Source: Streptomyces sp. CC0208
GTDB lineage: Bacteria > Actinomycetota > Actinomycetes > Streptomycetales > Streptomycetaceae
Length of the DNA: 64,000 nucleotides
Reading direction: 5' to 3'
Assembly (NCBI RefSeq): GCF_003443735.1
Contig: NZ_CP031969.1
Location: 248,001-312,000 of the forward strand
The notes below the pieces were generated by a model, which worked only from the letters and a program-made list of their open reading frames with translations, was not told where the DNA came from and did no database searches. This document shows, piece after piece, positions 44,455 to 51,970 of the stretch; within the stretch, counting starts at the first letter, position 1; every line of letters begins with the position of its first letter. Position numbers and translations under genes: made by a program.

Positions 44455-45290
44455 GACGACGCCTCCTGCGCAAGCGCCGGGGCCACGGCCGGGGTCTCCC
44501 CCAGCCCCGCGAACTCCGGCGGCCGGCGCTCGATGAAGCTGCGTACGCCCTCGCGGTAGTCCGGGGCGCGTTTCGCCGTGGCGAGAAGGGCGGCAGCGTG
44601 GTCGCGGCTCTCGGTGAAGGTCCTCGCCTGGTCGTCGGCGAGCTGCCGCTTGATGAGGGACATCGCGTACGGGCTGGCCGATCGGGCCAGTTCACTCGCG
44701 TACGCGAGGGCCGCCGGGAGCAGGTCCTGCGGTTCGACGAGGCGGTTGACCAGCCCCATGGCCAGGGCCTCCGTCCCGTTGATCCGGCGCGAGGACAGCA
44801 GCAGGTCGGCGGCGTTGCCGTAGCCGACCAGCCGGGGCAGGATCCAGGACACGCCGTCCTCGGCCACCAGCCCGCGTGCGCTGAAGGCGGCGGCGAACTT
44901 GGCGTGTGGCACGGCGAACCGGACGTCGCACATCAGGGCCTGATTGAACCCGATGCCTGCGCAGGCGCCGTTGACGGCCGCCACCACGGGCTTCGGGAAG
45001 GACATGGGCCGGGTGCGCGGGGGCAGCTGGTCGGTCGGCCAGGGGCGGGCGCCAGACGAGGCGGCGTCCAGGACGCTCATGTCCATGCCCGGGCAGAAGC
45101 TGCGCCCGGCGCCGGTGAGCACGACGGCCCGCACCTGCGGATCGTGCTCCGCCCGGTCGAACAGTTCGTTGTAGAGCAGCTCCATCTCCAGCGTCCAGGC
45201 GTTGTGCCGCTCGGGCCGGTTCAGGGTCAGCAGCATGACCCCGTCGTCGGTGAGATCGGTGAGGATCTCCGGGGCCGGATTCTCGGTCAT
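44451..45290 (-). CDS. Enoyl-CoA hydratase/isomerase-family protein
   Basis: 279 residues from ATG 45290. Crotonase motifs are LNRPERHNAWTLEM (23-36), GAGRSFCPGMDMSVL, the oxyanion hole AVNGACAGIGFNQAL, and GLVAEDGVSWILPRLVG, which carries one acidic residue at the usual second-Glu region. The first catalytic Glu position reads FSARG, so a simple hydratase mechanism is uncertain. It starts the two-gene unit with DUF2889 and is divergent from the GntR regulator across sites c and d. Confidence 0.9.
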   Translation of the reverse strand: MTENPAPEILTDLTDDGVMLLTLNRPERHNAWTLEMELLYNELFDRAEHDPQVRAVVLTGAGRSFCPGMDMSVLDAASSGARPWPTDQLPPRTRPMSFPKPVVAAVNGACAGIGFNQALMCDVRFAVPHAKFAAAFSARGLVAEDGVSWILPRLVGYGNAADLLLSSRRINGTEALAMGLVNRLVEPQDLLPAALAYASELARSASPYAMSLIKRQLADDQARTFTESRDHAAALLATAKRAPDYREGVRSFIERRPPEFAGLGETPAVAPALAQEASS

Positions 45291-45331
45291 CGAGGTCACT
45301 CCCGCGGTATCCGTCGGCTGGACCGGCTTTA

Positions 45332-45351
45332 TAGATAGATGAATCATCTAT
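45332..45351 (+). promoter_or_regulatory. Regulon site c (TAGATAGATGAAT; palindrome ATAGATG-N3-CATCTAT)
   Basis: The 13-mer at 45332-45344 fits TA(G/T)NTANATGAAT, and 45335-45351 is a perfect 7+3+7 palindrome. It lies 42 bases upstream of the enoyl-CoA hydratase start (45290, minus strand). Confidence 0.6.
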
Positions 45352-45440
45352 ATACCCAACGACCGCCAGGGCGCCAGATCAGGTCGTGCACGGGGAAGAT
45401 CACTGAGGACTTGACCTGGTACCCTCGATGCACTAAGACG

Positions 45441-45453
45441 ATTCATTTAGCTA
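45441..45453 (-). promoter_or_regulatory. Regulon site d (TAGCTAAATGAAT on minus strand), GntR promoter
   Basis: On the minus strand the sequence TATAGCTAAATGAATC (45455-45440) matches site c at 14 of 16 positions. It lies just upstream of the ribosome-binding site of the GntR gene (start 45469), which fits autoregulation. Confidence 0.55.
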
Positions 45454-45468
45454 TACGAGGAGCCCACC

Positions 45469-46272
45469 GTGGCCGAGGCAGCCCGCACCGCAGAAACGGC
45501 GACCGTGCCGGTCCCCGCCCGCAGTCGCGTCGGACGTCAGGTGCGGGTGCCGAAGACCGCCGAGCTGGTCGCCGCCCACCTGCGTCGCCAGATCGTACGG
45601 GGCGAGCTGAAGCCCGGCGACGCACTGCCCCCGGAGTCGGGCCTGATGGAGCAGTTCGGCATCTCGCGGCCCACGCTGCGCGAGGCGTTCCGAGTGCTGG
45701 AGTCGGAGTCCCTGATCACGGTGCGCCGCGGCGCCCACGGCGGTGCCCGGGTGAGCGCTCCGGACTCGGACGTCGCCGCCCGCTTCGCCGGCCTGATCCT
45801 CGAGTACCGGGGCGCGACCCTGGGCGACATCTACCGCGCCGCGGCCCTCATCGAGCCGCCCTGCGCCCGCCAGCTCGCCACCAAACACACGGCCGACGAC
45901 ATCAAGCGGCTGCGTGACGCGGTGGCGGCCGAGAAAGCCGTCCTCGACGACCCGCTCGCCCTGGTCGACGCGCAGGACGCCTTCCACGCCCTGCTGGTCG
46001 AACTCACCGGCAACCAGACCCTGATCCTGCTGTGCGGCATGCTGCGCAACATCATCGACCGGGCCAACGCCTCGTACACGGCGGGCGCCGCAGATGCCGA
46101 AGCCCAGAAGACGCAGGCCCTCAAGGGACACCGGGCACATGTGCGGATGGTCGGCCTGATCGAGTCCGGAAAGGCGGACGAGGCCGAGAAGCTGTGGCAG
46201 CGGCACATCTCCAGCGCGGACGACGTCGTGAACGCGGCGGGACCCAAGACGGTGCTCGAACTCCTGGACTGA
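45469..46272 (+). CDS. GntR/FadR-family (FCD) regulator, probable controller of the catabolic regulon
   Basis: 267 residues from GTG 45469, with GAGGAG upstream. The winged helix-turn-helix is about 28-98 (LRRQIVRGELKPGDALPPES, LMEQFGISRPTLREAFRVLE, GGARVSAP). The FCD effector domain follows, with candidate metal/ligand residues in DAQDAFHALLVEL, GHRAHVRM and WQRHI. FCD proteins bind acyl or carboxylate ligands. The gene is central in the cluster, and sites of a common AT-rich motif lie at its own promoter and at all the surrounding catabolic promoters. Confidence 0.93.
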   Translation: MAEAARTAETATVPVPARSRVGRQVRVPKTAELVAAHLRRQIVRGELKPGDALPPESGLMEQFGISRPTLREAFRVLESESLITVRRGAHGGARVSAPDSDVAARFAGLILEYRGATLGDIYRAAALIEPPCARQLATKHTADDIKRLRDAVAAEKAVLDDPLALVDAQDAFHALLVELTGNQTLILLCGMLRNIIDRANASYTAGAADAEAQKTQALKGHRAHVRMVGLIESGKADEAEKLWQRHISSADDVVNAAGPKTVLELLD

Positions 46273-46325
46273 CCGGCTCCACCTCGCGGCGGACCCGCCT
46301 CCGTTTCCCCCTTGCGCTCTCTAAT

Positions 46326-46357
46326 CAGTTAGATAATTATAGAAGGCGTACTGAATA
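46326..46357 (+). promoter_or_regulatory. Regulon site e (CAGTTAGATAATTATAG-N8-CTGAATA)
   Basis: The 17-bp block at 46326-46342 is identical to that at 60729-60745, and CTGAATA follows at the same 8-nt distance in both. It contains the TAGATAA core. It lies 26 bases upstream of the amidohydrolase start. Confidence 0.6.
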
Positions 46358-46382
46358 GTTCCTGGGGCCCGGAGGCGACGCC

Positions 46383-47564
46383 ATGGCCGAACAGCGCAAG
46401 CCCATCTTCGACTGCGACCAGCACATGTACGAGGAGCGGGACTCCTTCACCCGGTACCTTCCGAAGGAGTTCCTCGGTGCGGCCGTCGCCCCGGTGACCC
46501 TGCCGGACGGGCGGGAGGTGATCCTCGCCGGGGACCGCATCGTCGTATGCCTGGAGCCGGAGTTCGGGCAGGTCTACCGTCCCGGCTCGCTCAAGGAGAT
46601 GCTCAAGGCGATGGCCTCGGGCAATCCCGAGGAGACGTACCAGTTCGAGCCGATGCACGAGTCGTACCAGAACCGCGAGGCCCGGCTGCGCGTCATGGAC
46701 GAGCAGGGTCTGGACCAGACGATCATCTACCCGGGCGGCTGGGCGCTGGTCGCCGAGGAGTACGTGAAGGGCGTGGAGCCGCTCTACGCCAACTACCACT
46801 CCTTCAACCGGTACATGAACGAGGTCTGGGGCTTCAACCACCAGGGCCGCATCTACGCCCCCGCGCTGCTGTCACTGCGCGATCTGCCCAGCGCGGTCAA
46901 GGAGTTGGAGTACGTCCTCAACCAGGGGGCCCGCTTCATCCTGCTGCCCACCGGCCCGGTGTACGGCCGCTCGCCGGGCGACCCGTACTTCGACCCGTTC
47001 TGGAAGCTGGTCAACGAGGCCAAGGCGAGCGTCTGCTACCACATCAGCGAGTTCTACTACAACTCGCAGGTGGCGCCCTCCTGGGGCTACGACCCGAACC
47101 CCATCCACTTCCGGATGTCGGCCTGGCAGTGGCAGAACACCTACGGCCAGCGCCCCGTCGAGGAGACGCTGTCCGCGCTGATCTTCGACAACCTCTTCGG
47201 TCGGTTCCCCGACATCAACGTCCTGGTGTCCGAGTTCGGCTCCGAGTGGGTGCCGCACTTCGTGCGCCACATGGACAAGAGTCGCGGCATGGGCCGTAAC
47301 GGCCCCTGGATCGGCGGGCAGTTGGACGAGCGCCCCAGTCAGGTCTTCCGCAAGCACGTCCGCGTGGTGCCCTATCCGGAGGACGACATCGTGAACGTCG
47401 TCAAGCGCCTCGGCTACCACGAGTCCATCGTCATGGGCTCCGACTTCCCGCACGCGGAGGGCCTGGCCAATCCGGCGGACTTCCGCAAGCTCATCGCGGA
47501 ACTCGGCGAGTCGGCTCAGGACGACATCATGTTCAACAACGCCCAGCAGCTGATCAGCCGCTGA
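46383..47564 (+). CDS. Amidohydrolase-2 family protein
   Basis: 393 residues from ATG 46383. The metal-binding start reads IFDCDQHMYEERD, with D12 in place of the first His of HxH and H14 kept. This D-x-H variant is common in the actinobacterial members. SVCYHISEFYYN, VLVSEFGSEWVPHFV and VMGSDFPHAEG supply later barrel motifs. These enzymes decarboxylate or hydrolyse cyclic acids. It has its own promoter carrying site e and a strong terminator, so it is a single-gene unit in the regulon. The exact reaction is unknown. Confidence 0.88.
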   Translation: MAEQRKPIFDCDQHMYEERDSFTRYLPKEFLGAAVAPVTLPDGREVILAGDRIVVCLEPEFGQVYRPGSLKEMLKAMASGNPEETYQFEPMHESYQNREARLRVMDEQGLDQTIIYPGGWALVAEEYVKGVEPLYANYHSFNRYMNEVWGFNHQGRIYAPALLSLRDLPSAVKELEYVLNQGARFILLPTGPVYGRSPGDPYFDPFWKLVNEAKASVCYHISEFYYNSQVAPSWGYDPNPIHFRMSAWQWQNTYGQRPVEETLSALIFDNLFGRFPDINVLVSEFGSEWVPHFVRHMDKSRGMGRNGPWIGGQLDERPSQVFRKHVRVVPYPEDDIVNVVKRLGYHESIVMGSDFPHAEGLANPADFRKLIAELGESAQDDIMFNNAQQLISR

Positions 47565-47583
47565 GCGGCGCGCTCCAAGAGGC

Positions 47584-47614
47584 GAGCCCGGTACCGGGAT
47601 TCGGTACCGGGCTC
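47584..47614 (+). terminator. Perfect 13-bp hairpin after the amidohydrolase
   Basis: GAGCCCGGTACCG and CGGTACCGGGCTC pair perfectly around the 5-nt loop GGATT, starting 20 bases after the stop at 47564. There is no T-tract, which is usual for streptomycete terminators. Confidence 0.75.
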
Positions 47615-47641
47615 AGATCCGTCCAGGCGGTTTCGTCTGGA

Positions 47642-47730
47642 TCAGTGGGCAGACCAGAGACGGATGCCCGCGATGCGAAATCGGTTGATGCACCGCTCGA
47701 CGGTGGTGCGTTGCCCTGACGGACCCGACG
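47642..47730 (-). pseudogene. IS5-type transposase C-terminal remnant
   Basis: The minus strand reads QRTTVERCINRF followed at once by RIAGIRLWSAH and a stop. Both phrases belong to the C-terminus of IS5-type transposases, where about 25 residues normally separate them. It is a scar with an internal deletion. No start or catalytic region is present. Confidence 0.5.
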
Positions 47731-47851
47731 GTCCTCGAGCCGGTGATCGCCGGTGTGACCGAGGGCTCGAAGGGGCGGGCACGGTGGCGCCGATCGGGCC
47801 CCTGTCCCTGGGTGACTGAGGTTGCCGCATGGACAGGCGCGCCTGTGGGCC

Positions 47852-48075
47852 TCAGGCCGCTTCGAGGGAGGGGTAGTCGGTGTAGCCCTCGGCGTCCAGC
47901 CCGTAGAACAGGAGCGCCTGCTCGCGGGGGGGGGTGTCTGCGCCCCCCGAGGGGGCGGTTGTTGACGATCAGCTTGCCGTCGAAGCGCTGCCGCAGCTCC
48001 TGTACCAGGTCGCCGCCCGACCCGGTGTTCAGGACGGAGAGGTAGGCCAGGCCCAACGTGATGGGGATCTCGGGC
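47852..48075 (-). pseudogene. Old-yellow-enzyme (NADH:flavin oxidoreductase) C-terminal remnant
   Basis: The minus strand reads LGLAYLSVLN ... GGDLVQELRQRFDGKLIVNN, then changes frame and resumes as ALLFYGLDAEGYTDYPSLEAA before a stop at 47854-47852. Both parts are the C-terminal phrases of alkene reductases. About 35 codons between them are missing, near a run of C residues (47928-47940). The N-terminal two thirds of the gene are absent. Confidence 0.6.
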
Positions 48076-48095
48076 AAGCAGAGACCGCGCAGAAG

Positions 48096-48185
48096 CTGCA
48101 AATTCCAGGAACTTGGTCCGGCGCTTCCGCGGCTTGACGTGGCCGTTCGCCGCCGACTGGAGTCTGCTGTGTCGGTCGGGGTCCT
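48096..48185 (-). pseudogene. IS630-type transposase fragment
   Basis: About 25 residues read GHVKPRKRRTKFLEF preceded by RLQSAAN. This matches the phrase before the third strand of streptomycete IS630-type transposases (GHIKPRKRRTEFLAF). The frame then leaves the family. With the two neighbouring remnants it makes 47642-48185 a debris field with no intact gene. Confidence 0.45.
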
Positions 48186-48209
48186 CAATTGACGGTGGTC
48201 CGGAGCACG

Positions 48210-49019
48210 TCAGTGTCCAGGCCGGCTCGAGCGCATCTGCCACCGGGTGATCGCGCCGAAGGCCAGAACGTTGGCTCGGCGGGTGGCGAAGCGCGAGGTC
48301 AGGGTCATCACCCAGTTGAAGGTGCCGGAGACAACGCTGGGCGGAGGGTTGCGCCGGTCCAGCGTGCGCAGTGCGGTGGTGACCACCTGGCGCGGGGTCT
48401 GCATCCGGACACCGCGCGCCATGTCGTCGGAGCCGGCCGCGTCGAAGAACTCGGTGCGGGTCGGGCCCGGGGAGAGGGCGAGCACGCGCAGGCCGGTACC
48501 TCGCGATTCCTGCCACAGCGCCTCGGTGAAACTCAGCACGAAGGCCTTGGTCGCCCCGTAGACGGCGGCGTTCGGCCACGGCTGGTACCCGAGGGAGCTG
48601 GCGACGTTGACCAGGACACCGGTCAGCTGGTCGATGAACGCCCTGGTGACGTCGACCAGGCTGGCCACATTCAGGCCGATCTCCTGCTGGACGCGTTCCG
48701 CGTCCTCCTGGCGGAAGGGGGCGTGGGTGCCGAAACCGGCGTTGTTGACGAGGCTGGTGACGGTGATCCCACGCCGGGCCACCTCCTTGGCCAGTGCTTC
48801 ACCCGCGGCCGGCACGGTGAGGTCGAACGGCACCACCATGACGGTGACCTGGTACTTCGCGGACAGCTCGTCGGCCAGGGCCTGAAGCCGGTCCGCACGG
48901 CGGGCGACCAGCACGAGGTCCGAGCCGCGCTCGGCGAACTGGCGGGCGAACTCCGCGCCGAGTCCGGCACTCGCCCCGGTGATCAAAGTGGTCTGGGTGC
49001 GGTAGTCGATCTTGTTCAT
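48210..49019 (-). CDS. Short-chain dehydrogenase, TetR-controlled
   Basis: 269 residues from ATG 49019. TLITGASAGLGAEFARQFAE (11-30), LVLVARRADRLQALADEL, VNNAGFGTHAPF, VNVASSLGYQPWPNAAVYGATKAF with Ser, Tyr and Lys, and VLALSPGPTRTEFF place it with the DltE-like classical SDRs of about 260 residues. Substrate unknown. It is divergent from a TetR gene and the 73-base spacer carries a perfect operator-like palindrome. It lacks the catabolic regulon site. Confidence 0.92.
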   Translation of the reverse strand: MNKIDYRTQTTLITGASAGLGAEFARQFAERGSDLVLVARRADRLQALADELSAKYQVTVMVVPFDLTVPAAGEALAKEVARRGITVTSLVNNAGFGTHAPFRQEDAERVQQEIGLNVASLVDVTRAFIDQLTGVLVNVASSLGYQPWPNAAVYGATKAFVLSFTEALWQESRGTGLRVLALSPGPTRTEFFDAAGSDDMARGVRMQTPRQVVTTALRTLDRRNPPPSVVSGTFNWVMTLTSRFATRRANVLAFGAITRWQMRSSRPGH

Positions 49020-49041
49020 GACATTCACTCTACGCATGATT

Positions 49042-49056
49042 TTGCACTGAGTGCAA
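49042..49056. promoter_or_regulatory. Probable TetR operator (TTGCACT-G-AGTGCAA)
   Basis: A perfect 7+1+7 palindrome lies between the divergent SDR (start 49019) and TetR (start 49093) genes. Symmetry, length and position are typical of a TetR operator that controls both genes. Confidence 0.7.
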
Positions 49057-49092
49057 GTCGCTGCAAAGAGTGAGACGAAGTACCATCGGTGC

Positions 49093-49683
49093 ATGACTCA
49101 GAAACCGGCCCCGATCCGGGAACAGACCCGCTCCGTGGTCCGATCACTGCTGGCGCGTACCGCCATCGAGCTGTTCGCCGCCAAGGGCTTCGACAACACG
49201 ACGCTCGATGAGGTCGCCGCGGCCGCGGGCGTCTCCCGGCGAACCCTGTTCAACTACTTCCGCAACAAGGAAGACCTCGCGCTCAGCGGCCTGGACGAAC
49301 AGGGCGAACTGATCGCCGCGCGCCTCGACGAGCGCCCGGTCGACGAGGACGCCTGGACGGCGCTGCGCGCGGCGTTCCACGTGCTCGAGGAGATCGACAT
49401 AACGGCCGAAGACCGCCTGGAGTTCATCACGCTGCTGTTCGGCAACGATTCCCTACGCGCCGGACACAGCGAGAAGCAAGCCCGCTGGCAGGACCTGTTC
49501 GCGCCGCACATCGAACCGCGACTGCCCGACTCCGACCGCCGCCCCCTGCAAGCTCGCGCGATCGCAGCCGCAGCGATCGTCTGCCTGCAGGCAGCCAACG
49601 AGGAATGGGTACGCCTGGGTGGACAGGTCGACATGTTCGACCTGTACGACACCGCCGTACAGGCCATCCGCCGCCCCACCTGA
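49093..49683 (+). CDS. TetR-family regulator, divergent from SDR
   Basis: 196 residues from ATG 49093, preferred to an upstream in-frame codon at 49051 because the latter lies inside the operator. The TetR helix-turn-helix is TLDEVAAAAGVSRRTLFNYF (37-56), followed by RNKEDLAL. The remaining helices form the ligand and dimer domain. Autoregulation and repression of the adjacent SDR gene through the 49042-49056 palindrome is the simplest reading. The 232 bases downstream to 49915 show no gene. Confidence 0.93.
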   Translation: MTQKPAPIREQTRSVVRSLLARTAIELFAAKGFDNTTLDEVAAAAGVSRRTLFNYFRNKEDLALSGLDEQGELIAARLDERPVDEDAWTALRAAFHVLEEIDITAEDRLEFITLLFGNDSLRAGHSEKQARWQDLFAPHIEPRLPDSDRRPLQARAIAAAAIVCLQAANEEWVRLGGQVDMFDLYDTAVQAIRRPT

Positions 49684-49915
49684 AACCGGCCGCATCCAGC
49701 TCCACCACGCTCGTCGACGTGGGGACCAGGGCCAAGACCGCCTACTGGCACCTTGCCGCCGACCTTGATCACCCAGGTCGCCTGAGCCCGGCAGATGCGG
49801 CAGTGAGCGTGGTCGGCCTGACACGACCGGTTCGGTTACGGCACATCACGCGGGCGGCCGATGGCCTTTCCTGGCCGTGGCCTCTGGCTCCGCCGATGAC
49901 CCGCCGGACACGCCT

Positions 49916-50605
49916 TTAGGCATGGTCGAGTTGATCGGCCAGGCCGGAAAGATCGTCGGCGTGCAGGTCGAACCCGTCCGAGGATGTGGGCGGGTCTCCG
50001 ACGGGGCGGGCGATGAAGGCGGTGCGCAGGCCGAGGCCCTGTGCTCCGCGCAGGTCCCAGGCATGGGCGGCGACCATCAGGAGCCGCTCCGGCGGTCGTC
50101 CGGAGACGGTGACGGCCAACTGGTAGACCGCTGGGTCCGGCTTGTAGGTACGGGCGTCTTCGGCGGACAGAGCCTGGTGCCAGCGCAGTCCGGCGTGGGC
50201 GTTGAGTTCCAACAGCGCCGTCCGGCTCGCATTCGAGAGTCCGATCAGCGGGAACCGTTCGGCGAGTCGGGCGAGCCCTGCCACGGTGTCGGGCCACGGC
50301 GGGAGCCTGCGAGCTGACAGGGCCAGCGCCGCTACGGCGGCCGGATCGTCGACTCCGGCGGCATCGGCGACGAGCCGGGCGGCTTCCAGGTCAAGGACGT
50401 CGCTGGTGCGGTACGGCCGGGCGCCGTCGAGGATGCGGCGTTGCGCGCGGTCGATGTGCTGCCGCCACAGGGACAAAAGCTGTTCGACCTCGGGATCGTC
50501 GAGCGATGGGTCGAGTTCACGAATGCCGGCGCGGATACCGGCGGGTTCGTCGACGAGTGTGCCGAGCACGTCGAATACGACGGCATCGATCTTTGGCTCT
50601 GCCAT
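49916..50605 (-). CDS. Haloacid dehalogenase type II-like hydrolase
   Basis: 229 residues from ATG 50605, with GGAGA upstream. HAD motifs are VVFDVLGTLVDEP with nucleophile D12, IGLSNASRTALLEL for motif II, TYKPDPAVYQLAV with the motif III Lys, and LMVAAHAWDLRGAQGLGLRT for motif IV, which reads H-A-W-D in place of the usual DD. The overall pattern follows L-2-haloacid dehalogenases. A phosphatase or dehalogenase activity is possible. It has no regulon site and no operon partner. Confidence 0.88.
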   Translation of the reverse strand: MAEPKIDAVVFDVLGTLVDEPAGIRAGIRELDPSLDDPEVEQLLSLWRQHIDRAQRRILDGARPYRTSDVLDLEAARLVADAAGVDDPAAVAALALSARRLPPWPDTVAGLARLAERFPLIGLSNASRTALLELNAHAGLRWHQALSAEDARTYKPDPAVYQLAVTVSGRPPERLLMVAAHAWDLRGAQGLGLRTAFIARPVGDPPTSSDGFDLHADDLSGLADQLDHA

Positions 50606-50842
50606 GAGAGAGGTCTCCTGGACGAAAGCGGCGCGCGTGAGTGGCTGTTGGCCGAACGCGGCTGGCAGCCACCCGGATTCCCGCACCGCAGATCCTGTGA
50701 GGCAGCGCCGTCGACGTCGCCAACCACGCCCGCGAAGCCACAAGGCACGCCCGGCGGGGCCATCTCAGAGCAGGCCCCTGGAGCGAGCGACCAGCAGCTC
50801 AGAGACACGGCGTGGATCCGTCCATGATCCGCTGGACCGGCC

Positions 50843-51970
50843 CTAGTCCGTGAGATCCGCCGCGAGATTCGCGATGTTGGTGAGCAGTGCCGTGCCGCGC
50901 CGGGAGTGGTCGTAGCCGGCGAGGGGGTAGCCGTTGCTCAGACAGGCGAAGGACAGACCGGTCTCGGGGTCCATGAAGCCGAGTTGGTAGGCGGCTCCGG
51001 CGCTGCCGAAGAGGGCGGGTGAGCCGGTGGACGGCAGGTTGCTGCCCGCGTCCGGTCCGGCCACGGTGACGAACAGGCCCATGCTGGTACGGCAGTTGGA
51101 GCCACCGCCGTAGATCTGCTCCCCGTGCGGGTGGTCCGTCAGCCGGATCCGGGTGCCCTCGGCCACGGCCTCCGGCTTCCACAGTCCCGAGTGTTCCAGC
51201 GCCTGGAAGTACAGGGCGACGTCGGCGGCCGTGGCGACCAGCGCGTGGCTGGGCTCCCCGGCTGCCAGCACCCGCGGGTCGGACAGGTACCAGGGGCCCC
51301 AGGGGTCGGGCTCCTGGTCGTCGCTCGTACGGTCGGTGGCGGTCATCAGGGCGACGGTGCCTGCCTGCCGGTCCAGCGGGACGCCGAGTTCGAGCGAGGA
51401 CAGGCCGAGCGGTACGGCGATCCGCTCGCGCAGGTAGTCGGCGAAGGCAAGGCCCGTACGCCGCTCCACGATCTCGGCGACCAGCCAGGCCGCCGAGGTG
51501 AGGTGGAACTGGAAGCGGCTGCCGGGCGGGTAGTCGAGCCGCCAGCGGCCGAAGGCGGCGAGGCGCTGGTCGCGGTCGAGCATCTTCGGGTACCCGAGCG
51601 GAGCGAAGGGGAAGCCGGCGGTGTGGGTGAGCACTTGCTCGACCGTCACCTCCTCCTTCCCGTTGGGCGCGAACTCCGGGATGATCGCGGCGACGTGCTC
51701 GGTCACATCCAGCAGGCCCTCGCCGATCAGCTTCCAGACCGCGCCCGCGACGATCGACCGCCCGACGGACTGCAGGACGTATCGCGTGGACGGTTCGGCG
51801 TCCCCCCAGGTCTCGCAGGCGACCAGTCTTCCGCCCCGCGCCACGGCGACCTGCGCGGACGGCAACCGTCCGTGCTCGACCTCCAGACGGATCCGGCGCA
51901 GCAGTACGTCCAGCCGGTGCGGGTCGACGCCGAGGGTCTGCGGGGCGACGACCGAGTGGTCAAGCGTCAC
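50843..51970 (-). CDS. Serine hydrolase (beta-lactamase/esterase family) with SxxR motif
   Basis: 375 residues from GTG 51970, with AAGGAGA upstream and an 11-base overlap with the CoA ligase gene. The family motifs are YVLQSVGRSIVAGAVWKLIGEG, VEQVLTHTAGFPF, LTSAAWLVAEIVERRTGLAFADYLRERI and ALFGSAGAAYQLGFMDPETG. The nucleophile is S68, but the position of the essential Lys in SxxK is R71. Class C beta-lactamases and EstB esterases need that Lys, so activity may be altered. It may hydrolyse an ester precursor before CoA activation. Last gene of a six-gene operon. Confidence 0.85.
   Translation of the reverse strand: MTLDHSVVAPQTLGVDPHRLDVLLRRIRLEVEHGRLPSAQVAVARGGRLVACETWGDAEPSTRYVLQSVGRSIVAGAVWKLIGEGLLDVTEHVAAIIPEFAPNGKEEVTVEQVLTHTAGFPFAPLGYPKMLDRDQRLAAFGRWRLDYPPGSRFQFHLTSAAWLVAEIVERRTGLAFADYLRERIAVPLGLSSLELGVPLDRQAGTVALMTATDRTSDDQEPDPWGPWYLSDPRVLAAGEPSHALVATAADVALYFQALEHSGLWKPEAVAEGTRIRLTDHPHGEQIYGGGSNCRTSMGLFVTVAGPDAGSNLPSTGSPALFGSAGAAYQLGFMDPETGLSFACLSNGYPLAGYDHSRRGTALLTNIANLAADLTD

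Noticed and set aside
47554..48579. A 341-codon minus-strand frame spanning the debris field and the SDR gene
   Set aside because: It only joins fragments of a transposase remnant with an out-of-frame reading of the SDR gene.
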